Source of the DNA: Hymenoscyphus infarciens
Lineage: Eukaryota; Ascomycota; Leotiomycetes; Helotiales; Helotiaceae
Length of the DNA stretch: 64,000 nt
Direction of reading: 5' to 3'
Assembly: GCA_001414345.1 (NCBI GenBank)
Contig: LLCB01000154.1
Location: 1-64,000, forward strand
Positions 24,362-35,161 of the stretch are shown one piece after another. Each line of letters starts with the position of its first letter. Position 1 is the first letter of the stretch. The position numbers and the translations under genes are program-made. Under the pieces are notes generated by a model. That model did not search any database, was not told the origin of the DNA, and worked only from the letters and a program-made list of their open reading frames with translations.

Positions 24362-27300
24362 TTTCCCTTCTTTTAAAAAGACTTGTCTTAAGTCTTTAGT
24401 TATTAATTAATATAGTATCAGGTTAATTAAAGTATTATTTATCTTTTTATTATAAAGAATATAACTTTTATCTTATTATTATAGTATCTAGTAGTTAGAG
24501 TAGAGTTAGTGACTAGTAATATTATTATTTAAGAGCTAATTACTCTTTATTTACTACTATATATTATATAATAATAAGATACGAATAGAAGAGAAGCTAA
24601 TAATTAGCTAATAGATAGAAAGCAGTATACTACTATAGAGTTATTATATTCTTACTATTATTATATATTATAATAGTAATTATTAAGTAATAAATAATAA
24701 TCGTAAAACAATAGCTATTATTATAAGTAGTATATTAGTAGACAACTTTTACTAATTCTTACTTCTCTTCTTCTTTTCTTTTTATCTAAATAATATAAAT
24801 AGTAAGAATACCTTCTAATTAAGTATATTCTTATATACTAACTTATCTCCTAGAATATATATATATATTATATATATATATATAAAAGTAAGTTCTTCTC
24901 TCTTTAATTAAACCTAATTTAGAGCTAATCTAATATAGTAAAATACCTCTTCTATATTCTCCTAGTATACTTCTAGCTACCTACTAAGTCTACTACGTTT
25001 AATACCTTTAGATAAAATCTTAGAACAGAGATTATATATATACTTTTAAGAAGCTAAAGTTAAAGAAGTATAAGTACTATATAGAGTAAAATACTATATA
25101 TATCCTAGTAAGTTTAATCTTAAATATATACTAAATCTATTCTAACTTAGGTAGTTATTATAGTTTATTAGGAAAGAGTTTAATAAGCTTTAAAGTAAGG
25201 AGGAGAAGAGAGAGGTTAAGAAGGCTATAAAAGCCTTAGATAAGATATTAGTTATTACTAGTATAAAGGTACTAAAGAATAGCTTAAAGGTATAGTTTAC
25301 TCTTTTAAAAGAGACTTAAGCACTTTATACTAAGGTTATTATAAGTACCTCTTACTTATTATAAGGGTTTTAGTTATTAATATTTAATAGTTCTTATACT
25401 ATACTATAAAGGGTAGGACCTCTATCTAAACCTAGGTTTAGGTCCTTTTTAAAGCCTATCTAAAGAGTTTATAAGCGTCTTTCTTAAAGCTAGTTATAAG
25501 AGGTTACTAAGGTAAGAAGCGTTCTTATAAGAAGGAGGTAGTAGAAGAAGAGCTAATTTAGGCTCTTTATACTTAGAAGAGTAGAGAGAAGGATAATAAG
25601 TTAAAAGAAAGAGAGGCTATAGCTTAGAGAGAGTTAGTAGGCCCTGTTTTAGTAGTAACTTAGTCTTAGTTCTTTACTTTATTAATTTTAAACATTCTTA
25701 CTAGTTAGTATTTTATCTTAGGTTTTTATTATAAGTTCTTTATTAAGAGTAACTAGAATTAGAGAGTATTAATAGAGTTTTATAAATTAACTCTTTTACT
25801 TAATTCTTATCTAATTCCTATATATTAAGCTATTTAAAGAGGTGTTAAGATAGTTTTAGCTCTTCTAGATATTTAGTATAAAAGTCTCTTAGATAATATA
25901 GTAAACCCTAAAAATTATCTATAAAATACTAAGCAAGATTTAAATTATATCTAACCTATTTTACCTAGTATTATAGCTATCTTCTAAAAAGTTTACTACT
26001 AAGTATTTCTTATACCTCTTATTCTTATATACCTTTAATAATATTTAGTAGAGGCTTTAGAGCCTCTTATCTTAGTAGAGAGGTGTTTAAATCTTTTAAA
26101 AGTATATTAAGAGTAAAAATATTATAAATTAATAAGCTTTTAAGAGGTTTTAGCTTATAGAAGTATCTTATACTTTCTAATATTTTAAAAGGTCCTATCT
26201 ACTATTTAGTAAGCTTTTAGCTAGAATAATTTATCTTAAGATTCTTAATAAATAAGTAGACTTTATCTCTAACGTCTTAGTTAATAGCTCTTTAGTACTA
26301 GTTTATACTATCCTCTATCTTTTTCTAAGCCTTACTTATATTATTTTTAGCTATTCTCTAAGTAGAGTATATATATTAAGCTACTTTTACTACTTTATTA
26401 TAGTTAAGTCGTTTCTAAAGAATAGAAGTCTTTAGTATATTCTAGTTCTATAAAGTTTTTAAGTTAAGTCTAAACTTAAGCTAATAAAGGGTTATACTAA
26501 TAAATAAGTATAGAAGTATTATTTATACTCTATTTATTAAAAGGATTAATTTATTCTAGTTATCTTAATAGTAGGTTATAAAAGGCCTTAGTCTCTAATT
26601 AATATATTAGTTTATTATCTCTATCTATCTATCTATCTATTTATAGTAGATAGTACTAAGCTTAAGCTTAATACTAATTATTTAATAAAATTTAGTCTAA
26701 AATAATAATATAAATTAAAGTCCTTAATTAGATATAATTAATTTAGAGTAGTAGCTAAAATAGTAAATCTATTAAATAAAGAGTTTAGCTAGTTCTTTAA
26801 TATCTATAGTTAAATAATAGAGTATTAATACTAAATCCTTTCTAAGTTAGTTAATAAATACTAATATAGTATTAAATCTATGTTTATCTTTTAAAAATAA
26901 TTTAAAGTCTATATATAAATATTATATAGAATAGTTAAGTATAGATAGAGGGTAAAGAAAGCCTTATTACTTAGTTTATTAAGAATAAGAGTATTTATAG
27001 GCTTAATAATTCCCTATATACCTTCTATAGTCTAAAAACATTCTAGCCTAGTAGTAGTATTATACTAATAACTAGTATATCTTTTTTATACTTAAATAAG
27101 TACTAGATACTTAGTTATAGACTTCTTAGATTAGTTTTATATAGAGTTTAGTATTCTTTTAAATATAAAGTTAATCTTTAAAAAATAGTAAATTATTTAA
27201 TAAGAGGTAGTATCTATTTAGAAGTTTATAACGTTCTTTTTAAAAAGAGTATAAGTTATCTTCTTTTAACTTCTAAATTATATCTAAACTTATTTCTAGA

Positions 27301-28229
27301 ATATTATCTAACTAAATTATATTAAGAGAGGTAGACTATTCTTATAAAAAGGTTTAAATAAGTTTAGTATTAATTTAAAGGTTTAAATAATTAAGTATTA
27401 AAAGAGTATATAAGTAGCTATCTACTTTAGCTTAATTATAAGTTTTTAGATCTTATTTATATTAGGTTAATATATCTACTTTTTAATTACTCTTCTTAGA
27501 TATAAATTAAATCTAGAAGTTAAAGTCTAATAGAAACTCTATTTATTAGACTTACTTAGCTATAAGTAGCTTAGTTATTATAAAGTATTCTAATAATCTA
27601 TAATTTAAATATATATTAATATACTTCTAATATAATATAAGTTTAAGGTACTATTTCTTAAAAGCTTTTATAATAGTAGATAGCTCTTTATTATAGATCT
27701 CCTAGTTCGATTTATAGCTGACTAAGATATATAAGTAGAACCTAATAAGGTATTAAAGGCTATTATATTATTATAAGAATATATCTACTATTACTCCTTT
27801 TAAGGAGTCTATTTCTACCTTTATATTATAATTAGAGTTAAAGTAGTATAAGGTTTATATAGTAAGTAGCTAGGTCCTTAGTACTTTAAAAGCTTTATTA
27901 TATTTAGGTGTTTATAGAAACAGCTTTATAAAGTATATTATTATAGTTAAGAGTTTAGTAATTTTAGTATAACCTTTAATAAATTATCTATAGAATCCTA
28001 TAAACTCTAAGTAAGACTTTATACCTATTATAGTATTAGATTAGACCTAGTTTTATAAAGGCTTTACTTTTTCTAGATTAACTTTAAGTCTTTTTATAGT
28101 TAAGATAAATCTTAAGTATTTAACTTTAGTAATACTAAATTTACTTTTCTTAATATCTACTTAAAGTCCTACTTCTTAAAGCTAATTTAAAACCTTCTTA
28201 ACCTATTTCTTATATTCTTTAATAGTATT

Positions 28230-28256
28230 TAAATAAATTAAAATATTATCTAAGTA
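28230..28256 (-). pseudogene. Reverse transcriptase active-site remnant in Gypsy copy 2
   Basis: The reverse complement encodes YLDNILIYL, with the same Asp-to-Asn change in the YLDD box as copy 1. Confidence 0.8.
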
Positions 28257-31200
28257 GATAATATAGAAGTTATCTAAATAGTTAATTAAGACGTTATTTA
28301 TATAATATTAATAGATAGTAGAGCTATTATAAAGTCTAAAAAGGAGGACCTTATATTTATATATATTATACCTAGTTCTAAACGTAGTTATCTCTTCTAA
28401 GTTAAAGTCTATTTAGATATAATAGAAAGCTTATCTAATATCTAATTTAGTAAAGATTTTAGCTATTCTTATCTTAGAAAAGAGCTTATTAATATAAAGG
28501 ATTAGATAGGGATTGTTTTAGGTTAGAACGTTTAGCTTTTTATAATTAATATAGAATTATAACTTATTACTATTAGCCTTTTTAATAAAGTATATAAGAG
28601 AGATAAAAGAGCTATTACTATTAATAATAAACCCTTTATCTAAGTTCTTTATAAGATACTCTTTTATAGCTTTAAGCTCTATAGTTAACTATTAATATAG
28701 AGGTAAAAAGGAGTTAAGAAGTAGCTTATTTAAAGTAATCTTATAATTATATTTATAGTAAGGAGGAAGCTTATTAGAAGCTACTTTTAAGAATACGTCT
28801 TTATAGAATAAGTAATACTTTAAGAGTTAGGCTTATATTAGAGCTCTTATCTTATTATTATCTTAGAGAGAGGCTAATCTCTTATTAATAACCTAATCTA
28901 GCTTATAGAGGCTTATTATATAAAATTCTAAATTAGACTATTTTATATTATAATATATTATATTAGTACTTATTTTATAAATAAAGAAGTATAGAGTCTA
29001 GCCTTTTAAGACTATACTAGTAGTTTATAGAAGCTTTAAACTAAAATTAGATATTAAAATTTTAAAAGGTATTATTATAAATAAAAGAGATAACTTAGCT
29101 ATATTTATAAGTCTACTCTTTTTATATCTTTCTTATTACTAAATAGTATATTCTCTTTAGTTTATATTTAACTAGTAATTTAAAAAAGGTTTCTAGTTTT
29201 AGCTAGAAAGAGAAAGTAAAATTTCCTTACTATAGTAGGGAGTTAAAGAGTATTTAGTTAGCTAAGTAATCTAGTTCTTTAAGAAGTTAAGAAGAACTTT
29301 AAAATAGTTTAACTACTTATTATTAATAATTAGGTTTTATTATTTAAGGTCTAAGTTAATAAAGAGGTAGTTATAAATATAACGTTTATCTATATTTAAA
29401 TATAGTTATATAAACTAATTTACTTAGCTTTTAGTATTATTATTATATCTATAAATAAATACTAAATAAAATAGTTTCTAAATCTTTAAACCTATTACTT
29501 TTAATAATTATAAAGCTAGAGGTTAATTTAAAAATAAGTATCTATTTACTCCTATATCTACTAAAGCTTATATTTTAATACTATATCCTTATATACTAAG
29601 AGTAGTATTTATAAGGAACTATTTTCCTTTTATAAGCTTAAAAAGGTTAAGTTTAGATAGATTATATTTATATAAACCTAGGAAGGTATTTTTATCTAGG
29701 CTTTTTTATTTTCCTTCTAACTTAGATTAGAGTTAGAATACTCTTTAAATAGTTATTCTTTTTTAAGTTAATTATTCTCCTTTATCTTATTAATACTAGG
29801 TAGATTAGAATAGTTAAGTTTAATATACCTAGGTTTTCTATAATTATAATACTTTATACTAATAAGGAGTTAGTCTATAAACGAAGTCTTTAATCTTTTA
29901 CTAGTAGAAGAGGGTTTAGGAGATTAAGAAGTTTTTTAAGAAGTAGTATAAAGTTTATATAAGAGTAGTAAGGGTTTTATTAAAGAACTAGATAAGGTTT
30001 AGTTAGTATTAAGCTTTTAGTATAATAAGCTTATTATAATAGGTTTTTTAATACTTATTATACTAGTTATATATAACTTAGTATTATAGTATTATTCTTT
30101 ATTTATAAATAATAGGTCTTTTACTATCTTATTAAAGTTAGTATTCTAGTATCTCTTACTATTAACTAATTAGGTTTAGAGCTAAGATATAAGTTTATCT
30201 TATATATAGTAAAACTTATCTTACTTAAATACTTCTCTAAGTATTATTATACTTAAAAAGTAACTTTTAAATTCTATAAAACTTTCTCTTATATAACTCT
30301 TTTATCTTATCTAAAAAGACTAAAATATATTTTAGGTATCCTTCTTCTTATAACTTATTAGATAGTAGGTATTAAGAAGCTTAATTATTTCTTTATAGTC
30401 TTTAAATACTATCTTACTTATATTAGACTTATATTAAAGCTCTAAGTAGTTCTAAGTAAGTTTTATTATTATCCTCTAAATAAGAGTTTTATAAGTTAAA
30501 AGCGTTTAATAATAGTTAGTATTTATATAGAGTTAATTATATATTAATATTCTCTATTACTTATATATAGGTAAAACGCTATTATCTAAAAGTTTAATTT
30601 TTTCTATAATCTTACTTTTAATAGGTTAAAAGGCTTTTAAAGTACTTTTAGATTATAAGTATAAAGTAGGTTATTTTAAAGAAAGAATATTAAAAGTAGA
30701 GTTTTACTTATAATAGTAGTTTAAAGAAGTAGAAGAAAGTATTTATATAAGTTAGATAAGACTTAGACTTTAGTTATTATTTAGTAGTTATTAACTAATT
30801 TATTATACTAGGTCTAATAATTAAGTAATCTAATTATCTTACTTTAAAATTCTCTATTCTTTTTCTTAATTCTTAGCCTCTATAACTTAGATTATACCTT
30901 ATATCTCGTCTATATTAGAGAAGTCTTATTAATCTCTTTAGCTTCTAAGTACTAGGCCTTTACCTTTATTATTCTTAAGCTTCTTACTATTCTTAGAGAT
31001 ATAGTATTAAGTTAGAGACCTTTTAATAAAGGCTTAACTTTATTCCTTAAAAGAGCGCTCTATACTTAGAAGTAGAGCTTAGAAGGGACTAGGAGTTACT
31101 CTAGATTCTAATATATTAAATATTAAATTAAAAGAGAGAAGAGTAGGATTAAATTTAAAAGCCTTCTAGATAACTATTATAAGTTAGCTTATTTACTAAA

Positions 31201-31467
31201 TCTAGAGTTATTAGGACTCTTAAGAAATACTTAGTATATTCTAATCTCTTAATATATATTAAAATATAATTTTTACTAGCTATCTATATAGATAATAAAC
31301 CCTACTATTACTAGCTATCTAGATAGTCTCTAATTATCTAGTTATATAAGGATATTATTATAATATTCTAAATTAAGTATAAATTAACTTCTAAATAAGG
31401 AGTAGTAATAAGCTTAAAAAGAGATATTATTAAGACTATTATTAGTAAAGAAGAGTTATTATTTTTA

Positions 31468-31982
31468 TATAATAGTATAAAATATATATAACTATAGTAG
31501 AAGTATATAGGAGTATATATAATAGAATAACGTATATAGATACTAGGTACTAATATAAAAGAAAATAATAACTATCTCTCTACTATATTAAATATAAACG
31601 TCTATATATAAGAAGGTTAGAAGCTTCTAAGTTTTAATAATAATAATAACTAAGCTCTACTTAATATAGCTAATACTAAATAATAAGAGCTAAAAAGCTA
31701 AATATATAACCTCTAATCCTTTAAAAAGCTAAATATATAATATCTAAATCTTAATCCCTTCTATATATAAATATTAGATATTAATACCTTTAGTACTTCG
31801 CTTATATAAGTATCGGTTATTTATAATCTCGGCTCTAGGGGTATTAGAGGTATTAGCACTGCTTAGAGATATTAGCAGTTTTATAAATACTAATAATTTA
31901 GAATAGTACTGTTATATAATAATCTAGCTGTTATATAATAATCTAGCTATTATATAATAATCTAGGATAGCGTGCTATTATA
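31468..31982 (-). repeat. LTR of Gypsy copy 2 (515 bp; upstream LTR on the element's strand)
   Basis: Same length and same three-unit tandem repeat as 23847-24361, ending GCGTGCTATTATA at 31982. Confidence 0.9.
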
Positions 31983-31987
31983 TAATT
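31983..31987. repeat. Right 5-bp target duplication of Gypsy copy 2
   Basis: TAATT, identical to 23842-23846. Confidence 0.85.
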
Positions 31988-32234
31988 ATCTCTTTTCCTC
32001 TCCTATTTATTAGATACTTATATAACGTCATCGTTTATACTAAGTATATATATTACTTTTGATAATTTATAATATTTTAGATAATAGATTTAAAGTCATA
32101 TTACACTTATATTTAGCATAGTACTAAGTAGTATATATTAATAGAAAGTAAGCGTCGAGCGATTATAATACGTATATATTTAATAGACATATATATACTA
32201 TATTACCTTCCACTTTCTACCCTCGCTTACACTT

Positions 32235-32501
32235 GAATTTTGCGATTTAAGCCTTATAATTTAAGTATTACGAATTACGAATACCCTCACTTTAAGCTTT
32301 AAGATTACCGATTTAAGCTTTTCGATTTACGTCTAAATAGCCTCTAAAAAATCTACGTTTATCGATTTACGATTTACGATTTGTAATTTAGCTCTAAAGG
32401 GCTATATACTTAAAAATCTAAGCTTTACGATTTACGATTTACGATTTGCGATTTACTATTTACGATTTAGTCAATCCGACTTTTTGGTGTATTCAGGATG
32501 C
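32235..32501. repeat. Right inverted end with degenerate CGATTTA heptamers
   Basis: More than a dozen copies of YGATTTA or close variants (reverse complement of the left AAATCGC unit) run from about 32240 to 32470. They are followed by TAGTCAATCCGACTTTTTGG and the outer AGGATGC. It is longer and more degenerate than the left array. Confidence 0.75.
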
Positions 32502-32519
32502 CGTAGTAGTCAACTTGAA

Positions 32520-33037
32520 CGCAACTCGGAGCTTGAGACTTGAGGGTTGAGATTTTGATAGTTGAAGTGTGTATGTGTTGGCTCCTATTAGGAGCACCAT
32601 TTTGTATGGGATTTCTATGTATTTGACTGAAAAGAGAAATATGGTGGTCGTGGAGATTTCACCAGGGCAGTTACGTCATTTGTCACTTTGGATGTTTGTG
32701 AAGTGATCAATTGTGGAAGTAAAGGGGTTTGAAAGACACAAGGGTAGTGCGAAGCAAGGGTAGTGCGAAGAAAGTTCCTCTTGCGAAAGCACAATGATAA
32801 GCCAAGAGGAAAGTGGCAGGCAGTGATCAATGTATTTGTTCTACCTCACAATTCTGTCATAGCAAGCTAAAACGGCATGAGAAAGGAAAGTTGTATTATC
32901 GTAGATTCATTAAAATACTAGCTACATTGTTAAAAAGATTACTACCGTCCTATATTTTCCGCCTTTTTTTATAGACCCCCTCATTTTGAGTTCCCTTCAT
33001 GCTTATAAACATCGTTCACTATACAATATTGAACACT
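32520..33037. other. Spacer and probable 3' region of the chitin deacetylase gene
   Basis: Balanced composition resumes immediately outside the transposon. A 15-bp direct duplication (AAGGGTAGTGCGAAG twice, near 32739-32770) is the only structure seen. No gene. Confidence 0.5.
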
Positions 33038-35161
33038 TTATGTGCAAGTTCCTCCAAGTGGGTTGCATCCAGTTCCACAATAATCACTCGTCGATCCACT
33101 GCGAAAAATTAGTGGATGTTTTTTTCCGTCGGATCAGGAGCCGAGAGCAAGGACGAAACTCCACTAAGAATACGAGTTCACAAAGGGAAGAGGACTTACC
33201 AGTAGCCATACTGGGAGCAGCAGTTACCGAAGGTTGATCCAACGCATGTGATTGAGCTAGAGCAAGATCCATCGACGGATATGCTTGACGCTGGTTTTGT
33301 TGGGGTAACGGTAGGAGGCTTTGTGGAAGTGTTAGATTTTGATGAGGTAAGAGTTTTGGTTGTCGTTGAAGTGCTCTTGGCAGTAGTAGCGACTTTCGAG
33401 ACAGAAGTAGAGGTTTTGGAAGTGGAAGAAGATTTGGAAGACGACGTGGCTTTAAAGGACGTGCTTGACTTCTTGAGGGGGGGGGGGTTACTTCAGTCTT
33501 GATCTTGGGGGAAAGGAGCTCGTTGAGCTTGATCATTGGTGGCCTAATAGCCACTCTTGATTTGAAAGCAAAAGGGAAAATACAAACATACCTTTGTCGT
33601 GGTGCTTGAACCAGTGCAAGTTCCGAATCCAGTTTGGCAGCCATTTGCGGGTAAGCAGTGGTCAGTAGTGCTGCCACACCAACCATACTGGGAACAACAA
33701 TTGCCAAAGGTGGAGCCCTGGCATGTAGTGGTTTTCCCGCAAGTTCCATCAGTGCTGACAGCTAATCCACTGGTAGAAGTAGAAGCTGGCGCGGTTGCTG
33801 TGGCAGTCCCAGTTGGAACAGTTCCACCAGCGGCACGATACCAGTTGGCTTGTGGATCAGCAAGACAATCACCAACGGTGACACCCTTGTATCCCTTGGA
33901 CTTCATAGAAGCAAGAATATAGTCGGTAAGGTTGTAAACACTGTAATATTGGATATCGTGTTCAATCTGCAAGAATGATTGCGTGGCAGGGTCGGATGGG
34001 TTGACAGCAGCATCCCAGATGTTCTTGGAGTTCTGGATCAATTCTGCGGAAGGGTTCAAGTATCCAGCGGTATCCAAATCAAAGTCTAGGTAGATATTAG
34101 CATAAATCAATCCTGCTTTCCCGGGAGTTACTTGGGTGTGGAGAAAGACAAGCTCTGTCCAGAAATATACTTACAGGTAACATGGTATCCAAGGTTTGCG
34201 AGACGGGCACTGCAAGTGCTGTTGCATTCCGAATAAGGAGGTCTCATATATGTTGGGAAATATCCGAGAATGTTTCTGAAAGCCATTTCATTGTGAATGA
34301 TTTGGTTGTCGAAAGTGGTAGGGTCCAAAGAGGTCAAGTTTTGATGAGACCAAGTGTGGGATGCAATTTGGTGGCCCTCTGCTGCCATACGCTTGATTAC
34401 ATCTGACCATTGTGTAGTGGTATCAATCGGGCCTTTTCCAAGATTGTTTGCAGCTAAATTGTGGTTAGTACACGTGTCATTCACATTGGATATTTTTGGC
34501 ATACTGATGAAGAAAGTGGCTTTTGCTCCGTAAACAGCTAGTTTGTCTAACAAATCATTTGTGTATAAGTATGGTCCATCATCGAAAGTAAGGGCAATAT
34601 CTGGTTGAAAGGTAAGCATCTGAATCCAATTCTAGACAGTTTGTGCTTACCTCCAGCAACGGCACAATCGTAGATTCCAGTTCCACCATACTCAACACTT
34701 CCAACTTTGGTTCTAGCGATGTTCGCAGTAGATGCTCCCGATGGGATTTTGTTTGCATCGCAGTCGGGTCCATATTGAAATAGGCAGTCTGGGGCAGCGC
34801 AGTATTCTTCGGTAGTTCCGCACCATCTAGTCAATTTCATTAGTCCATGCCTTCAATTATAATACCCCAAAACCGCAAGGAAGAATTACCCAGCACCAGA
34901 ACAGCATCCTGTAGTACACGTTCCAAATCCAGGACCGCACTGTCCGTCGACATTTTGTCTCTCCACCACCTGCCCAACTTCACGTTTGGCTTCGGTACGA
35001 GCCGGAATAGCTGCTTCTGGCAGGAACCCTCGAGCCTTCATCTCAGAAAGAAACTTTCTCCCGCCCAACAATTGTGGAACGACTGCATTGGCATCTCTGG
35101 CGACAGAGTGGGCGCTGGCGATAGAAGCCAAGCCTCCAACAAGGACAGTTGAGTATTTCAT
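33038..35161 (-). CDS. Secreted chitin deacetylase with three CBM18 modules
   Basis: Minus-strand exons 35161-34890, 34826-34651, 34600-34175, 34085-33592, 33471-33200 and 33098-33038 keep phase and give 566 residues. The product removes acetyl groups from chitin in the cell wall. Order: signal peptide about 1-17 (MKYSTVLVGGLASIASA); CBM18 at about 75-113 (CGPGFGTC..CCSGAGWCG); NodB deacetylase from about 150, with metal and catalytic motif TFDDGP, motif SHTWSH and RPPYSECN; then CBM18 at about 408-449 (GNCCSQYGWCGSTTDHC), a Ser/Thr/Lys linker, and a final CBM18 at about 521-566 (GNCCSQYGYCGSTSDYC). Carbohydrate esterase family 4. The fifth exon start is placed after the 11-C tract (+ strand G at 33477-33487), because an upstream acceptor would meet a TGA. 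The start codon lies 2.6 kb inside the gene-rich side of the transposon edge. Confidence 0.92.

Larger units (their letters stand above)
23847..31982 (-). mobile_element. Ty3/Gypsy LTR retrotransposon, copy 2 (8,136 bp, RIP-inactivated)
   Basis: Same family and orientation as copy 1, collinear over its whole length. LTRs at 23847-24361 and 31468-31982 are both 515 bp. A perfect 5-bp target duplication TAATT flanks it. The polypurine tract lies in the reverse complement of 24362-24380 (AAAAGAAGGGAAA). The minus-strand reverse transcriptase box at 28230-28256 again reads YLDNILIYL. No frame is open. Confidence 0.9.
9459..32501. mobile_element. Nested RIP-mutated transposon block: outer heptamer-ended element plus two Gypsy insertions
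   Basis: The left edge (GCGTCCTAGATACACC, CAAAAAGTCGGA, then AAATCGC heptamers, 9459-9527) and the right edge (32440-32501) are inverted copies of each other. Reverse-complemented, the right edge reads GCATCCTGAATACACC, CAAAAAGTCGGA and AAATCGT heptamers. Weaker inverted similarity continues outward to about 9440 and 32519. Removing the two LTR elements and their target duplications leaves about 6.8 kb, a plausible single DNA element. It carries an integrase-core relic (10730-11700) and a second coding relic (22280-23640). I could not find a convincing target duplication. Composition changes sharply at both edges. The superfamily is not identified. Confidence 0.65.

Noticed and set aside
32235..32470. 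CRISPR array or telomeric repeat
   Set aside because: Units are 7 bp and lie nearly end to end without spacers, they differ from TTAGGG, and they match the inverted transposon end at 9493-9527.
9459..32501. Starship or Maverick/Polinton giant element
   Set aside because: No DUF3435 tyrosine recombinase or DNA polymerase B/capsid relic was seen, and most of the length is explained by two inserted Gypsy elements.
33084..33749. 221-codon minus frame overlapping the chitin deacetylase
   Set aside because: It is a shadow frame crossing exon 5 and its introns; the spliced model in the other frame carries the complete chitin-binding module.
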